The notes under the pieces: model-generated
Told to the model about the DNA's origin: nothing
Seen by the model: only the letters and a program-made list of their open reading frames with translations
Database searches by the model: none
Program-made: the position numbers and the translations under genes
In this document: positions 27,570-35,271 of the stretch, one piece after another
Numbering within the stretch: the first letter of the stretch is position 1
Layout: every line of letters begins with the position of its first letter
Assembly: GCA_017938625.1 (NCBI GenBank)
Contig: JAGBBD010000063.1
Coordinates: 1-64,000, forward strand
Direction: 5' to 3'
Source: Oscillospiraceae bacterium
GTDB taxonomy: Bacteria; Bacillota; Clostridia; Oscillospirales; Oscillospiraceae
DNA length: 64,000 nt

Positions 27570-27668
27570 ATGAAGAAGTACGAAGCTCCTGTCGTTGAAG
27601 TCGAGATCTTCACCGTCGGCGATGTCATGAACGCCTATCTGTGCGAGACCGAGACCGATATCCTGTAA
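27570..27668 (+). CDS. Putative RiPP precursor peptide, 32 residues
   Basis: A 32-codon gene with a near-perfect ribosome site (AAAGGAGA, 27553-27560). The N-terminus MKKYEAPVVEVEIF contains Tyr4-x-x-Pro7-x-Val9, which is the YxxPxL-like leader motif recognised by PqqD/B1-type RiPP recognition elements. Thr15 followed two residues later by Gly17 mimics the Thr(-2)/Gly(+1) cleavage syntax of lasso precursors, but the residues at ring positions 7-9 after Gly17 are Tyr, Leu and Cys, and the first acid is at position 10, so a standard lasso ring is not possible. The C-terminal half is acidic and holds one Cys (25), one Tyr (23) and two late Thr (27, 29). A kinase-like gene, a PqqD-like gene, a peptidase and an exporter follow. 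The precursor role is inferred. Confidence 0.65.
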   Translation: MKKYEAPVVEVEIFTVGDVMNAYLCETETDIL

Positions 27669-27675
27669 GATCGGG

Positions 27676-27710
27676 AAAAGTCCCCGGCAGTTCTCTGCCG
27701 GGGCAACTTT
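27676..27710 (+). promoter_or_regulatory. Stem-loop directly after the precursor gene
   Basis: CCCCGGCAG (27682-27690) and CTGCCGGGG (27695-27703) around a TTCT loop, extended by AAAGT/ACTTT pairing with a two-base bulge. No proper T run follows, so it more likely protects or partly attenuates the transcript, favouring precursor over enzyme expression. Confidence 0.65.
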
Positions 27711-27766
27711 CGTAAACTGCTTTTGATTCTTAATTAGAATTAAAATGACATACATTAGGAGCAACT

Positions 27767-28477
27767 ATGGAACATACCTACAAGATCGCCGGACTGACAG
27801 TCAATATGGATACCTTTGGCTTTGTAGGCAGCAGAGCGCGGCCCTACGAGGTCGAGTACACTTCTGCGCCCGACATGACTGTGGAGAACAAGTGGGAAAA
27901 AGTAAAGCAGATGCATCCGGAAGTGACGGATCCGTTCTGTGAGTATACTGCCACGGCGATCGTGTTTTATGACAAACTTCTGGATTTCCAGGGTATGCTG
28001 CTCCATTCCTCCGCCGTGATCATGGATGGCAAGGCATACTTGTTTACTGCCGATTCCGGCACGGGAAAGTCCACTCACACTTCTTTATATCGCCGCTACT
28101 ACGGTGATGATCGTGTGCGGATCCTCAATGACGACAAACCTGCTCTGCGGCTGGAAGACGGTGAATTCTTCGCCTATGGCACTCCGTGGAGCGGAAAGAC
28201 GGATCTCAATCTGAATTTGCGTGTACCACTGGGCGGCATCTGCGTGCTGGAGCGCGGCGAACACAATGAGATCGAAAGACTGACCGGCAGAAAAGCACTG
28301 AAAAGACTTTTGCCGCAGACGGTCAATCCAAACGATAATGACAAAATGGAAAAGCTTCTGGATCTGATGACCGCTCTGCTGGAGAAGGTTCCTGTCTGGA
28401 TCATGAAGTGCAATATGGATCCGGATGCTGCCAGAGTATCTTACGAGGCGATGTCCGGAATTGGAAAAGGAGATTAA
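27767..28477 (+). CDS. HPr-kinase-like protein (peptide-kinase candidate)
   Basis: A 236-residue protein of the HprK C-terminal kinase fold. The P-loop FTADSGTGKSTHTSL, the following ILNDDKPALR acidic pair and the GTPWSGKTDL loop match the HprK-related proteins found in RiPP clusters; related kinases phosphorylate the C-terminus of some lasso peptides. It lacks the N-terminal HprK sensor domain and is not the metabolic HPr kinase. Ribosome site AGGAGC. It lies 98 bp after the precursor gene and 2 bp before the PqqD-like gene. Whether it phosphorylates the peptide is inference; the peptide has Thr and Tyr but no Ser. Confidence 0.8.
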   Translation: MEHTYKIAGLTVNMDTFGFVGSRARPYEVEYTSAPDMTVENKWEKVKQMHPEVTDPFCEYTATAIVFYDKLLDFQGMLLHSSAVIMDGKAYLFTADSGTGKSTHTSLYRRYYGDDRVRILNDDKPALRLEDGEFFAYGTPWSGKTDLNLNLRVPLGGICVLERGEHNEIERLTGRKALKRLLPQTVNPNDNDKMEKLLDLMTALLEKVPVWIMKCNMDPDAARVSYEAMSGIGKGD

Positions 28478-28479
28478 CC

Positions 28480-28743
28480 ATGAAGCTGAAATCCGGTTTG
28501 ACCCTGCGCCAGATCGCAGGAGAAAATGTGGTCCTTGCTTCCGGTGCAGACACCGAGCTTAAGGGCATGATCACGCTCAATGAAACTGCGTGCCTTCTGT
28601 GGCGCTGCCTGGAAAAGGGTGCTGAGGTCGCTGACCTTGCAGATGCGCTGCTTGCAGAGTACGAGGATGTGGATCCTGCAACTGCTGCAGCCCATGCAGA
28701 GGCTTTTGCTGCAAAGATGAAGGAGCTGGATCTTCTTGTCTGA
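28480..28743 (+). CDS. PqqD-family RiPP recognition element
   Basis: An 87-residue PqqD-like winged-helix protein: an N-terminal beta region ending in MITLNETACLLWRCLEKGAE, which is the PqqD signature (LNExAxxLW), and C-terminal helices. Such proteins bind the leader of a precursor peptide and present it to modifying enzymes. The ATG follows AAGGAG and the end overlaps the peptidase gene by 8 bp. It corresponds to protein B1 of lasso systems. Confidence 0.88.
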   Translation: MKLKSGLTLRQIAGENVVLASGADTELKGMITLNETACLLWRCLEKGAEVADLADALLAEYEDVDPATAAAHAEAFAAKMKELDLLV

Positions 28744-29206
28744 ACTCCGCGCGGATCTGGAGGAACTGCTGCCTGTGATGCAGGAGCAGTTTGCCAAAGG
28801 TGAAAGCTTTGTGATCAGACCGGGTGGTATCAGCATGCTGCCCACCGTAAGGCCGGGAAAGGATGCCGTAGTGCTGTCCGCCCTGCCGCAGCAGCTGAAA
28901 AAATACGATCTGCCGTTCTATCGCAGACCGGACGGATCTTTTGTGCTCCACCGCATCGTAGAGGTGGGGGAGACCTATACCTGTGTAGGAGACGGTCAGT
29001 TCCGTTTTGAGCCGGGGGTCCGGCAGGAGCAAATGATCGCGCTGGCAACAGCCATCATTCGCGGCAAACGCGAGATCTCGGTCAACGCACCGATGTATCG
29101 GCTCTACTGTAAGATCTGGCATCACACCAGAAAAGTTCGCCATGTGATCAAATGGCCCAAGTATTATCTTCGGAGGAGCCTTTCATGGCTGAAGTCAAAA
29201 CTTTAA
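28736..29206 (+). CDS. S24/S26 signal-peptidase-fold protein (leader peptidase candidate)
   Basis: A 156-residue protein with the serine motif GGISMLPTVRPGKDAVVL (SMxPT) and the later strand YRRPDGSFVLHRIVEV. The residue where bacterial type I signal peptidases carry their catalytic Lys appears to be His (LHRI), as in ER-type Sec11/SipW enzymes, so a Ser-His dyad is likely. No N-terminal membrane anchor is present; the C-terminus is strongly basic. The TTG start at 28736 (MSELRADLEELL) is 10 bp behind AAGGAG. It may cut the leader of the 27570 peptide in place of the transglutaminase-like B2 protease of lasso clusters; this is inference. Confidence 0.7.
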   Translation: MSELRADLEELLPVMQEQFAKGESFVIRPGGISMLPTVRPGKDAVVLSALPQQLKKYDLPFYRRPDGSFVLHRIVEVGETYTCVGDGQFRFEPGVRQEQMIALATAIIRGKREISVNAPMYRLYCKIWHHTRKVRHVIKWPKYYLRRSLSWLKSKL

Positions 29207-30858
29207 GCTGGCTGCTGAAGCGGATCCGGCGGCATATTCCCATGCTGCTGGTGCTCATATTGGCAAATGCTGGCAGCGCGCTGCTCAGCGTCCTCTTTGC
29301 TCTCGGAACTCGTGAGGTCATCAATAGTGCCACCAGCTGCAGCCTCGAGGTCTTTTTGAGGGCCTGCGGACTGCAGTTGTCTATTATTGCAGGCTCTATT
29401 CTGTGCACGACGGTCAGCCGTCATCTGACGGCAAAGCTGACGGATGTTCTGGACAGAGACTGGAAAAAGAACTTGTTCCATGAGCTGCTGCAGGGCGAGT
29501 ATTCCGATGTTTCCGCCTATCACAGCGGAGAACTGATCAATCGATTGAATAATGACGTCAAGGCGCTTGATGACGGACTTGTGACGGCGATCCCCAATCT
29601 GATCTCCCTTGTTGTACGCCTTGGCTCTGCTGTGGTGACCTTGTTTGCCATGGAACCCAGACTGACAGGCGCTTTGGTCATCCTCGGTGTTGCCGCCATG
29701 CTGGTCACCGGTGTGGTACGTAAAAACCTCAAGAGCCTTCATAAGCGTGTCAGTGAGTCCGATGGCCGTGTCTTGAGCTTTTTGCAGGAAAACCTGGAAA
29801 AGCTTCTGGCTGTGCAGGCGATGGATCTGTCCGAACAGGTGGAAAAGCGTGCCAACGGTCTCCTGCAGGAGCGCTATCTTGTGCAGCGCCGCCGCCGCAG
29901 AGTGACCCTAACAGCCAATACCTGTGTCAGCGCCCTGTTTTATCTGTGCGGCTTTGCCACCTTGGTCTGGTGCAGCTACGGTCTGCTCCGCGGCAGCATG
30001 GATTTTGGTACTTTGACTGCCATGATGCAGTTGGTCAATCAAGTGCAGGCTCCCTTTGTCAATCTCTCCGGCTTCCTGCCCAAATACGCTGCCATGCTGG
30101 CAGCGGCGGAGCGTTTGAGAGAGCTGGAGCGTATTGCACCGCAGGAATCCTCCGTTATCGAGGATGTGCCTGCTTACTACAGCGCCATGACAGGCTTTGC
30201 TGTTGAGGATCTGACCTTCGCTTATGAAGAGGACAAGATTCTGGAAAACGTTACCTTTACTTTGCCGAAGGGTACCTTCAGTGCCATTACCGGCCCTTCC
30301 GGCATCGGCAAAAGCACGCTGCTGAAGCTGATGCTGGGCGTCTATACGCCGCAGAACGGCGGCATCTATGCCGTTTCCGGCACGCAGTCCCAGCCACTTG
30401 ACCGCGGCACAAGAAGACTGTTTGCTTATGTTCCTCAAGGAAATTTCCTTTTCAGCGGAACTTTGCGGGAAAATTTATTGATGATCGCCCCGGATGCCGG
30501 GGAACAGGAATTGAAAGAAGCTATCTATGTCAGCGCCATGGACCGGTTCATGGATCAGCTGCCGGATGGATTGGATACTGTCATCGGAGAGCACGGTGAA
30601 GGTCTTTCCGAAGGACAGGCACAGCGGGTGTCCATTGCCCGTGCGGTACTCAGCGGTGCACCTGTGCTGCTTTTGGATGAAGCGACCTCTGCGCTGGACG
30701 GTGAGACAGAAACTGTAGTCCTGCAGCGGATCTGCGCCATGAAGAGCCGCACCTGCATTGCTGTGACCCATCGCCCTGCGGCGCTGGAGCAGGCAGATTA
30801 TCAGCTGTGTGTCAATGATCGGAAAATACAGGTCGTCCCTTTGAGACCGGAACAATAG
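29185..30858 (+). CDS. ABC exporter, fused permease-ATPase
   Basis: A 557-residue half-transporter of the ABCB/MsbA type. Residues about 1-300 hold six hydrophobic segments (first: HIPMLLVLILANAGSALLS). The ATPase domain has Walker A GPSGIGKST, signature LSEGQAQRVS and Walker B VLLLDEATSAL. There is no N-terminal C39 peptidase domain, so leader removal must come from elsewhere. The ATG at 29185 has GGAGGA upstream; the gene overlaps the peptidase gene by 22 bp. It is the likely exporter of the peptide, and its stop is only 14 bp before the capsule operon. Confidence 0.9.
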   Translation: MAEVKTLSWLLKRIRRHIPMLLVLILANAGSALLSVLFALGTREVINSATSCSLEVFLRACGLQLSIIAGSILCTTVSRHLTAKLTDVLDRDWKKNLFHELLQGEYSDVSAYHSGELINRLNNDVKALDDGLVTAIPNLISLVVRLGSAVVTLFAMEPRLTGALVILGVAAMLVTGVVRKNLKSLHKRVSESDGRVLSFLQENLEKLLAVQAMDLSEQVEKRANGLLQERYLVQRRRRRVTLTANTCVSALFYLCGFATLVWCSYGLLRGSMDFGTLTAMMQLVNQVQAPFVNLSGFLPKYAAMLAAAERLRELERIAPQESSVIEDVPAYYSAMTGFAVEDLTFAYEEDKILENVTFTLPKGTFSAITGPSGIGKSTLLKLMLGVYTPQNGGIYAVSGTQSQPLDRGTRRLFAYVPQGNFLFSGTLRENLLMIAPDAGEQELKEAIYVSAMDRFMDQLPDGLDTVIGEHGEGLSEGQAQRVSIARAVLSGAPVLLLDEATSALDGETETVVLQRICAMKSRTCIAVTHRPAALEQADYQLCVNDRKIQVVPLRPEQ

Positions 30859-30872
30859 CGAAAGGAACTGCT

Positions 30873-31640
30873 ATGAGAGAAGAAGTAAACAATCGTCAGG
30901 AAGTAGAAAGTGAGATCGACCTTCAGGAAATGCTGTTTTCCTATCTGCACCACTGGTGGGTCATCGCCCTGTGTGTGCTGGCTTTTGTCGGTATGGCAAT
31001 GGCTTATACGAACTTGTTTGTAACTCCTTTGTATCGCGCAAGCGTTACGATCTATGTCAACAACTCTATCAATACCAATGTGGAGTACATTGCAAGTACC
31101 GACCTGTCTGTTTCTCAGAAACTGGTCGATACCTATGTGAATATCATCACCAGCGACACCGTTCTGAACAAGGTCGCTGAGGAAAAGCAGCTGCCTTATT
31201 CTGCCGGTCAGCTTCGCTCCATGCTGACTGCCGAGCAGGTGGATAAGACTGAGATCTTCAAGGTCTTTGTCAGTAATCCCAGTCCCCAGATGGCAGCCAA
31301 GATTGCCGATGCTATTGCCGATGTTGCACCCGGTGAGATCCGTAACTTTGTTGAGGGTTCTTCCACCAAGATCATCGACTATGCCAAGGTGCCCACTTCC
31401 CCCTATTCTCCCAACTATGTGAAGAATGCGGCCATCGGTTTCCTGGCAGGTGCTTTTGTGGCGATCGCTTATCTGACCATCCGCTACCTTCTGGATGTTC
31501 ATGTCAACGATGCCGAGGATCTGGAGAGAATGTTCGAGTATCCCGTTCTGGGTCAGATCCCCGATATTATGTTGGTGCGTTCCAAGACGAGAGGCGCGTA
31601 TGCCAAGTATGCGGAAGAAGCCGGCGGCGAGAGTAAATAA
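30873..31640 (+). CDS. Wzz/CpsC-type polysaccharide chain-length and kinase adaptor protein
   Basis: A 255-residue protein with two membrane segments (WWVIALCVLAFVGMAMAY near residue 29 and AAIGFLAGAFVAIAYL near 190) flanking an extracellular Wzz domain. In Gram-positive bacteria this CpsC/YveK protein activates the cytosolic tyrosine kinase encoded next. First gene of the capsule block, 14 bp after the ABC exporter with an AAAGGA ribosome site. Confidence 0.92.
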   Translation: MREEVNNRQEVESEIDLQEMLFSYLHHWWVIALCVLAFVGMAMAYTNLFVTPLYRASVTIYVNNSINTNVEYIASTDLSVSQKLVDTYVNIITSDTVLNKVAEEKQLPYSAGQLRSMLTAEQVDKTEIFKVFVSNPSPQMAAKIADAIADVAPGEIRNFVEGSSTKIIDYAKVPTSPYSPNYVKNAAIGFLAGAFVAIAYLTIRYLLDVHVNDAEDLERMFEYPVLGQIPDIMLVRSKTRGAYAKYAEEAGGESK

Positions 31641-31668
31641 CCTTACAGCTATAACTGGAGTGTGAAAC

Positions 31669-32649
31669 ATGTCAATGTCAAAGTCATTTTTGAAATTGTT
31701 TAAGAAAACCAAGAAAAAGACCGTGACCAGATCCAGAAGCGCACAGCTGCTTAGTGACCGTAAGGCGCTGCTCTCCTCCAAGAGCAACTTCTTTGTCCGC
31801 GAGGCATACAAGGCTATGCGTACCAATGTCAATTTCTCCATTGCAGACGACAATGATTGCCATGTATTGCTGGTCACCTCCTCTTTGCAGAGTGAGGGTA
31901 AGAGTACCACGTCCATCAATCTGGCTCGTTCTTATGCCGAAAACAATGACAACCGTGTTCTGCTGATCGACTGCGACCTGCGTAAGCCCAAGCTGGCGCG
32001 CCTGTTGGAGCTCAGCGCCACTGCCGGTCTGAGCAACGTGCTGGTCAAGCCTCAGCTGTTGGAGCAGGCGATCATTCCTTCCGGCACGGATAATCTGGAT
32101 GTTCTGCTGTCCGGTGATATCCCCCCCAATCCCTCTGAGCTGCTGGGCTCTGTGAGAATGCACCAGATGCTGGAGGAAATGAAGACAAAGTATAATTACA
32201 TCATCATCGATACGCCTCCCATCAACATGGTCACCGATGCCATGGTTCTGGCACCTCATACTGACGGTGTTCTGATGGTGGTGCGTGCCGGTATCTCCGA
32301 ACGCGGTCCCGTTGCCCACGCTGTGGCACAGCTGGAGTATGCCCAGGCGAAGATCCTTGGCTTTGTGCTCAACGGTGTGGATCTGGAGCGTAAGCGCAAG
32401 TATCCTTATGGCCGTTATCGTTATCAGCAGTACCGCAACAGCTTCGGTAAAATCTATGGCTACGGCGGCTACAGCAAGTACAGCGGCTATAACACCGGTT
32501 ACGGCGGCTATGGCGGCGGTTACGGCAGAGGCTATGGCTACGGCTACGGTTACGGCTATGGCTACGGCTATGGTCAGAACGATGTTTATCCCGAGGAAGA
32601 GATTCCTGCTGTGACCGAAATGCCCGATGGCAGCGGCAAAAGACAATGA
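31669..32649 (+). CDS. CpsD/CapB-type tyrosine autokinase with Gly-Tyr tail
   Basis: A 326-residue BY-kinase. Walker A SLQSEGKSTTSINLAR, Walker A' VLLIDCDLRKPKLARLL and Walker B YIIIDTPPINMVTDA are all in place. The C-terminal tail (from about residue 244, DNA 32398-32590) carries about twenty tyrosines, most in a Gly-Tyr-Gly-Tyr run, far more than the few tyrosines usual in this family. These are the likely autophosphorylation sites controlling capsule assembly. Overlaps the phosphatase gene by 4 bp. Confidence 0.93.
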   Translation: MSMSKSFLKLFKKTKKKTVTRSRSAQLLSDRKALLSSKSNFFVREAYKAMRTNVNFSIADDNDCHVLLVTSSLQSEGKSTTSINLARSYAENNDNRVLLIDCDLRKPKLARLLELSATAGLSNVLVKPQLLEQAIIPSGTDNLDVLLSGDIPPNPSELLGSVRMHQMLEEMKTKYNYIIIDTPPINMVTDAMVLAPHTDGVLMVVRAGISERGPVAHAVAQLEYAQAKILGFVLNGVDLERKRKYPYGRYRYQQYRNSFGKIYGYGGYSKYSGYNTGYGGYGGGYGRGYGYGYGYGYGYGYGQNDVYPEEEIPAVTEMPDGSGKRQ

Positions 32650-33353
32650 CGGATCTGCATACCCACATCCTGCCGGGTGTGGATGACGGTGCAAAAACGG
32701 TGCAGGATAGTCTGGATCTGCTTCGGGCTCAACGTGAGCAGGGCGTGGATCGTGTGGTTCTGACGCCTCACTACTATCCGGATCGTGAGCCGTTTGAGGT
32801 GTTTTTACAGCGCAGAGAGCAGGCATGGCAGCAGCTGAATGCTGCCGTCCGGGCACTGCCGCAGGAAGAGCGCAGCAGCATGCCTGCCATGGTGCTGGGA
32901 GCGGAGGTCGCCTATGTTCCGGGATTGGAAGCTATGGCAGATCTGCGCCGCCTGTGTATTGGAAATACAAGAAATCTTCTTTTGGAGCTGCCGTTCTTTG
33001 CATGGAGCGCACAGATGATTCGTCAGCTGTATGCCTTTCTGGAAAAGGGTGGTGTGACTCCCATTCTTGCTCATATTGAGCGGTATATCCCTTGCCAGCC
33101 ACGGAAGCTCTTTCAAGAGATTCTGGATCTGGGGCTGCCGGTGCAGGTGGGGACGGATATGCTGCACGGTATGTTTTCTCCTGCCATGAAGCTGCTCAAG
33201 CAGGGCAGGGGGCATTTGATCGCGTCTGATTGCCACGATCTGCTTTCACGCAGACCCAATCTTGGTGATGCCTATGAATTGGCAGAAAAAAAGCTTGGGG
33301 TTGACCGCTGCGTGGAGATAGCTGAGCTGACAGCTCAGTTGACTGAAGAATAA
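32646..33353 (+). CDS. CpsB/YwqE-type PHP tyrosine phosphatase
   Basis: A 235-residue PHP-fold metal phosphatase that removes phosphate from the CpsD-type kinase. The N-terminal DLHTHILPGVDDGAKT metal motif, TPHYY and the later SDCHD complete the site. Overlap with the kinase (ATGA) couples their synthesis. Confidence 0.92.
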   Translation: MTDLHTHILPGVDDGAKTVQDSLDLLRAQREQGVDRVVLTPHYYPDREPFEVFLQRREQAWQQLNAAVRALPQEERSSMPAMVLGAEVAYVPGLEAMADLRRLCIGNTRNLLLELPFFAWSAQMIRQLYAFLEKGGVTPILAHIERYIPCQPRKLFQEILDLGLPVQVGTDMLHGMFSPAMKLLKQGRGHLIASDCHDLLSRRPNLGDAYELAEKKLGVDRCVEIAELTAQLTEE

Positions 33354-33384
33354 CTGAACTCCTGAGTTCGTGAGGAGGGGGAGT

Positions 33385-35259
33385 ATGAGACGCAAGTCAC
33401 TGCTCCGGATATTGCTGATCGTCACCCTTGATGTGATCCTAATGGTCGCTGCCGGTGGGATCGCCCTGTTTGTCCGGTACGATTTTTCCTTTAATTCCAT
33501 TCCGGAAGCGGCAGCTGCCACATGGCATGCTTTTCTGCCGTTTCAGATCTGCGGAACATTGGTCGTGTATCTGCTGCGCAGAATGTATCACTATATCTGG
33601 CGGTCTGTGTGCCTGCAGGATGTGGTGAATATGCTTTTATCCGTGCTGCTTGGCTTTGCCCTGTCCTATGCCATGGCATGGGTTACGCATAATACCATGA
33701 CCTATGGGCTGAGCTTTATCACCCTGGTTTGCCAGATGGCTGCGCATATCGGTATGCGCTGTGTTCTGCGCGTATATACGACATTCCGTCATGCCTCCGG
33801 TGTACCCGGTGAAAAGATGGAACGCATCATGCTGATCGGTGCCGGTGAAGCCGGCAGAATATTGCTGCGTGAGATCCAGTCCAGCGCCAAAATCACGGCG
33901 AAGGTCTGCTGTTTGATCGATGATAACGCAGATAAGTGGGGCAAGTATCTGGAAGGTGTCCGTATATACGGCGGCAGAGAGCGTATCCCCGGTATGGTGG
34001 ATCGTGAAAAGATCACCCAGATCATTCTGGCGATTCCCACAGCTTCTGCCAAAGACCGTGCGGATATTCTGGATATCTGTAAGCATACAGGCTGCCGTAT
34101 CCGCATTTTGCCCGGCATCTATCAGATGGTCAACGGCGACGTGAGCATGGCGGCGGTCAAGGATGTGCAGGTGGAAGATCTGCTCAACCGTGATCCCATC
34201 AGGCTGGATGTTGTGAAGATCCGTCAATTCCTGGAAGACCGGACGGTTCTTGTTACAGGCGGCGGTGGATCCATCGGCAGTGAGCTGTGCCGTCAGATCG
34301 CAGCTTGCCGCCCCAAAAAGCTTATTATTCTTGATATTTACGAAAATACCACCTACGACCTTCAGCAGCAGCTGAAGCGTACTTATGGTGATGATCTGGA
34401 TATCAACGTGGAGATCGCCTCTGTCCGTGAAAAGGACAAAGTGTTTGGTCTGTTTGAGCGCTATCATCCCGATATCGTATTCCATGCGGCTGCCCATAAG
34501 CATGTGCCGCTGATGGAGGATTGCCCGGAAGAGGCAATCAAAAACAATATCTTCGGTACTTACCATGTGGTACTGGCTGCCGAAGCATATGGTGTGAAGA
34601 AGTTTGTCATGATCTCTACCGACAAAGCAGTCAATCCCACCAATGTGATGGGTGCGACCAAGCGCTTCGGTGAAATGATCCTGCAGAGCCGCGCCAACAG
34701 CAAGACAGAGTTTGTGTCTGTCCGCTTTGGCAATGTGCTTGGCTCCAACGGCTCCGTGGTACCTTTGTTCAAGCGTCAGATCGAAGAGGGCGGGCCGGTG
34801 ACTATTACAGACAAACGGATCATCCGCTACTTTATGACCATTTCCGAAGCGGTACAGCTTGTTCTGGAAGCAGGTGCCATTGCCGAAAGCAACCAGACCT
34901 TTGTGCTGGATATGGGCGAGCCTGTGAAGATCCTGGATATGGCGGAAAATCTGATCAGACTTTCCGGTTTTGTGCCCTATCGTGATATTGAGATCAAGGA
35001 AGTGGGACTGCGTCCTGGTGAAAAGCTCTATGAGGAACTGTTGATCAATAATATTGATCTGAAAACCACGGAGAACGAAAAGATCTTCATCGACCAGCAT
35101 CAGCCCATTGACCAGAACGATATGGAGCGTTATCTGGAGCGCTTGCGCGTTGCTGTAGAGGGAGATCCTGTCAAGGAAGATGTCATTGCACTGATGAAGG
35201 AACTGGTGCCCACCTACCGTGCGCCCCAGGAACACAACGCAGCGGCAATGAGCAGATAA
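33385..35259 (+). CDS. Membrane UDP-sugar 4,6-dehydratase (EpsC/PglF/CapD-like)
   Basis: A 624-residue protein. About four N-terminal membrane helices (residues 5-130) precede a CoA-binding-like Rossmann domain (ERIMLIGAGEAGRILL) and a C-terminal SDR domain with TGGGGSIGSELCRQI and STDKAVNPTNVMGATKR, where the catalytic Tyr is replaced by Met as in this dehydratase family. It likely converts UDP-GlcNAc to the 4-keto-6-deoxy sugar, first step to bacillosamine- or FucNAc-like sugars. The ATG at 33385 follows AGGAGGGG. Confidence 0.92.
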   Translation: MRRKSLLRILLIVTLDVILMVAAGGIALFVRYDFSFNSIPEAAAATWHAFLPFQICGTLVVYLLRRMYHYIWRSVCLQDVVNMLLSVLLGFALSYAMAWVTHNTMTYGLSFITLVCQMAAHIGMRCVLRVYTTFRHASGVPGEKMERIMLIGAGEAGRILLREIQSSAKITAKVCCLIDDNADKWGKYLEGVRIYGGRERIPGMVDREKITQIILAIPTASAKDRADILDICKHTGCRIRILPGIYQMVNGDVSMAAVKDVQVEDLLNRDPIRLDVVKIRQFLEDRTVLVTGGGGSIGSELCRQIAACRPKKLIILDIYENTTYDLQQQLKRTYGDDLDINVEIASVREKDKVFGLFERYHPDIVFHAAAHKHVPLMEDCPEEAIKNNIFGTYHVVLAAEAYGVKKFVMISTDKAVNPTNVMGATKRFGEMILQSRANSKTEFVSVRFGNVLGSNGSVVPLFKRQIEEGGPVTITDKRIIRYFMTISEAVQLVLEAGAIAESNQTFVLDMGEPVKILDMAENLIRLSGFVPYRDIEIKEVGLRPGEKLYEELLINNIDLKTTENEKIFIDQHQPIDQNDMERYLERLRVAVEGDPVKEDVIALMKELVPTYRAPQEHNAAAMSR

Positions 35260-35271
35260 CAGGAGCAGTCC

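Noticed and set aside
27570-27668. A true lasso peptide
   Set aside because: No acidic residue at ring positions 7-9 after Gly17, and no cyclase or B2 protease gene nearby; only the leader grammar and accessory genes match.
27767-28477. The metabolic HPr(Ser) kinase/phosphorylase HprK
   Set aside because: It lacks the N-terminal HprK domain and has the context and short kinase core of RiPP-associated relatives.
32505-32580. Short direct repeats of GGCTAC/GGCTAT resembling an array
   Set aside because: They encode the Gly-Tyr tail of the tyrosine kinase; there are no spacers and no cas genes, so this is not CRISPR.
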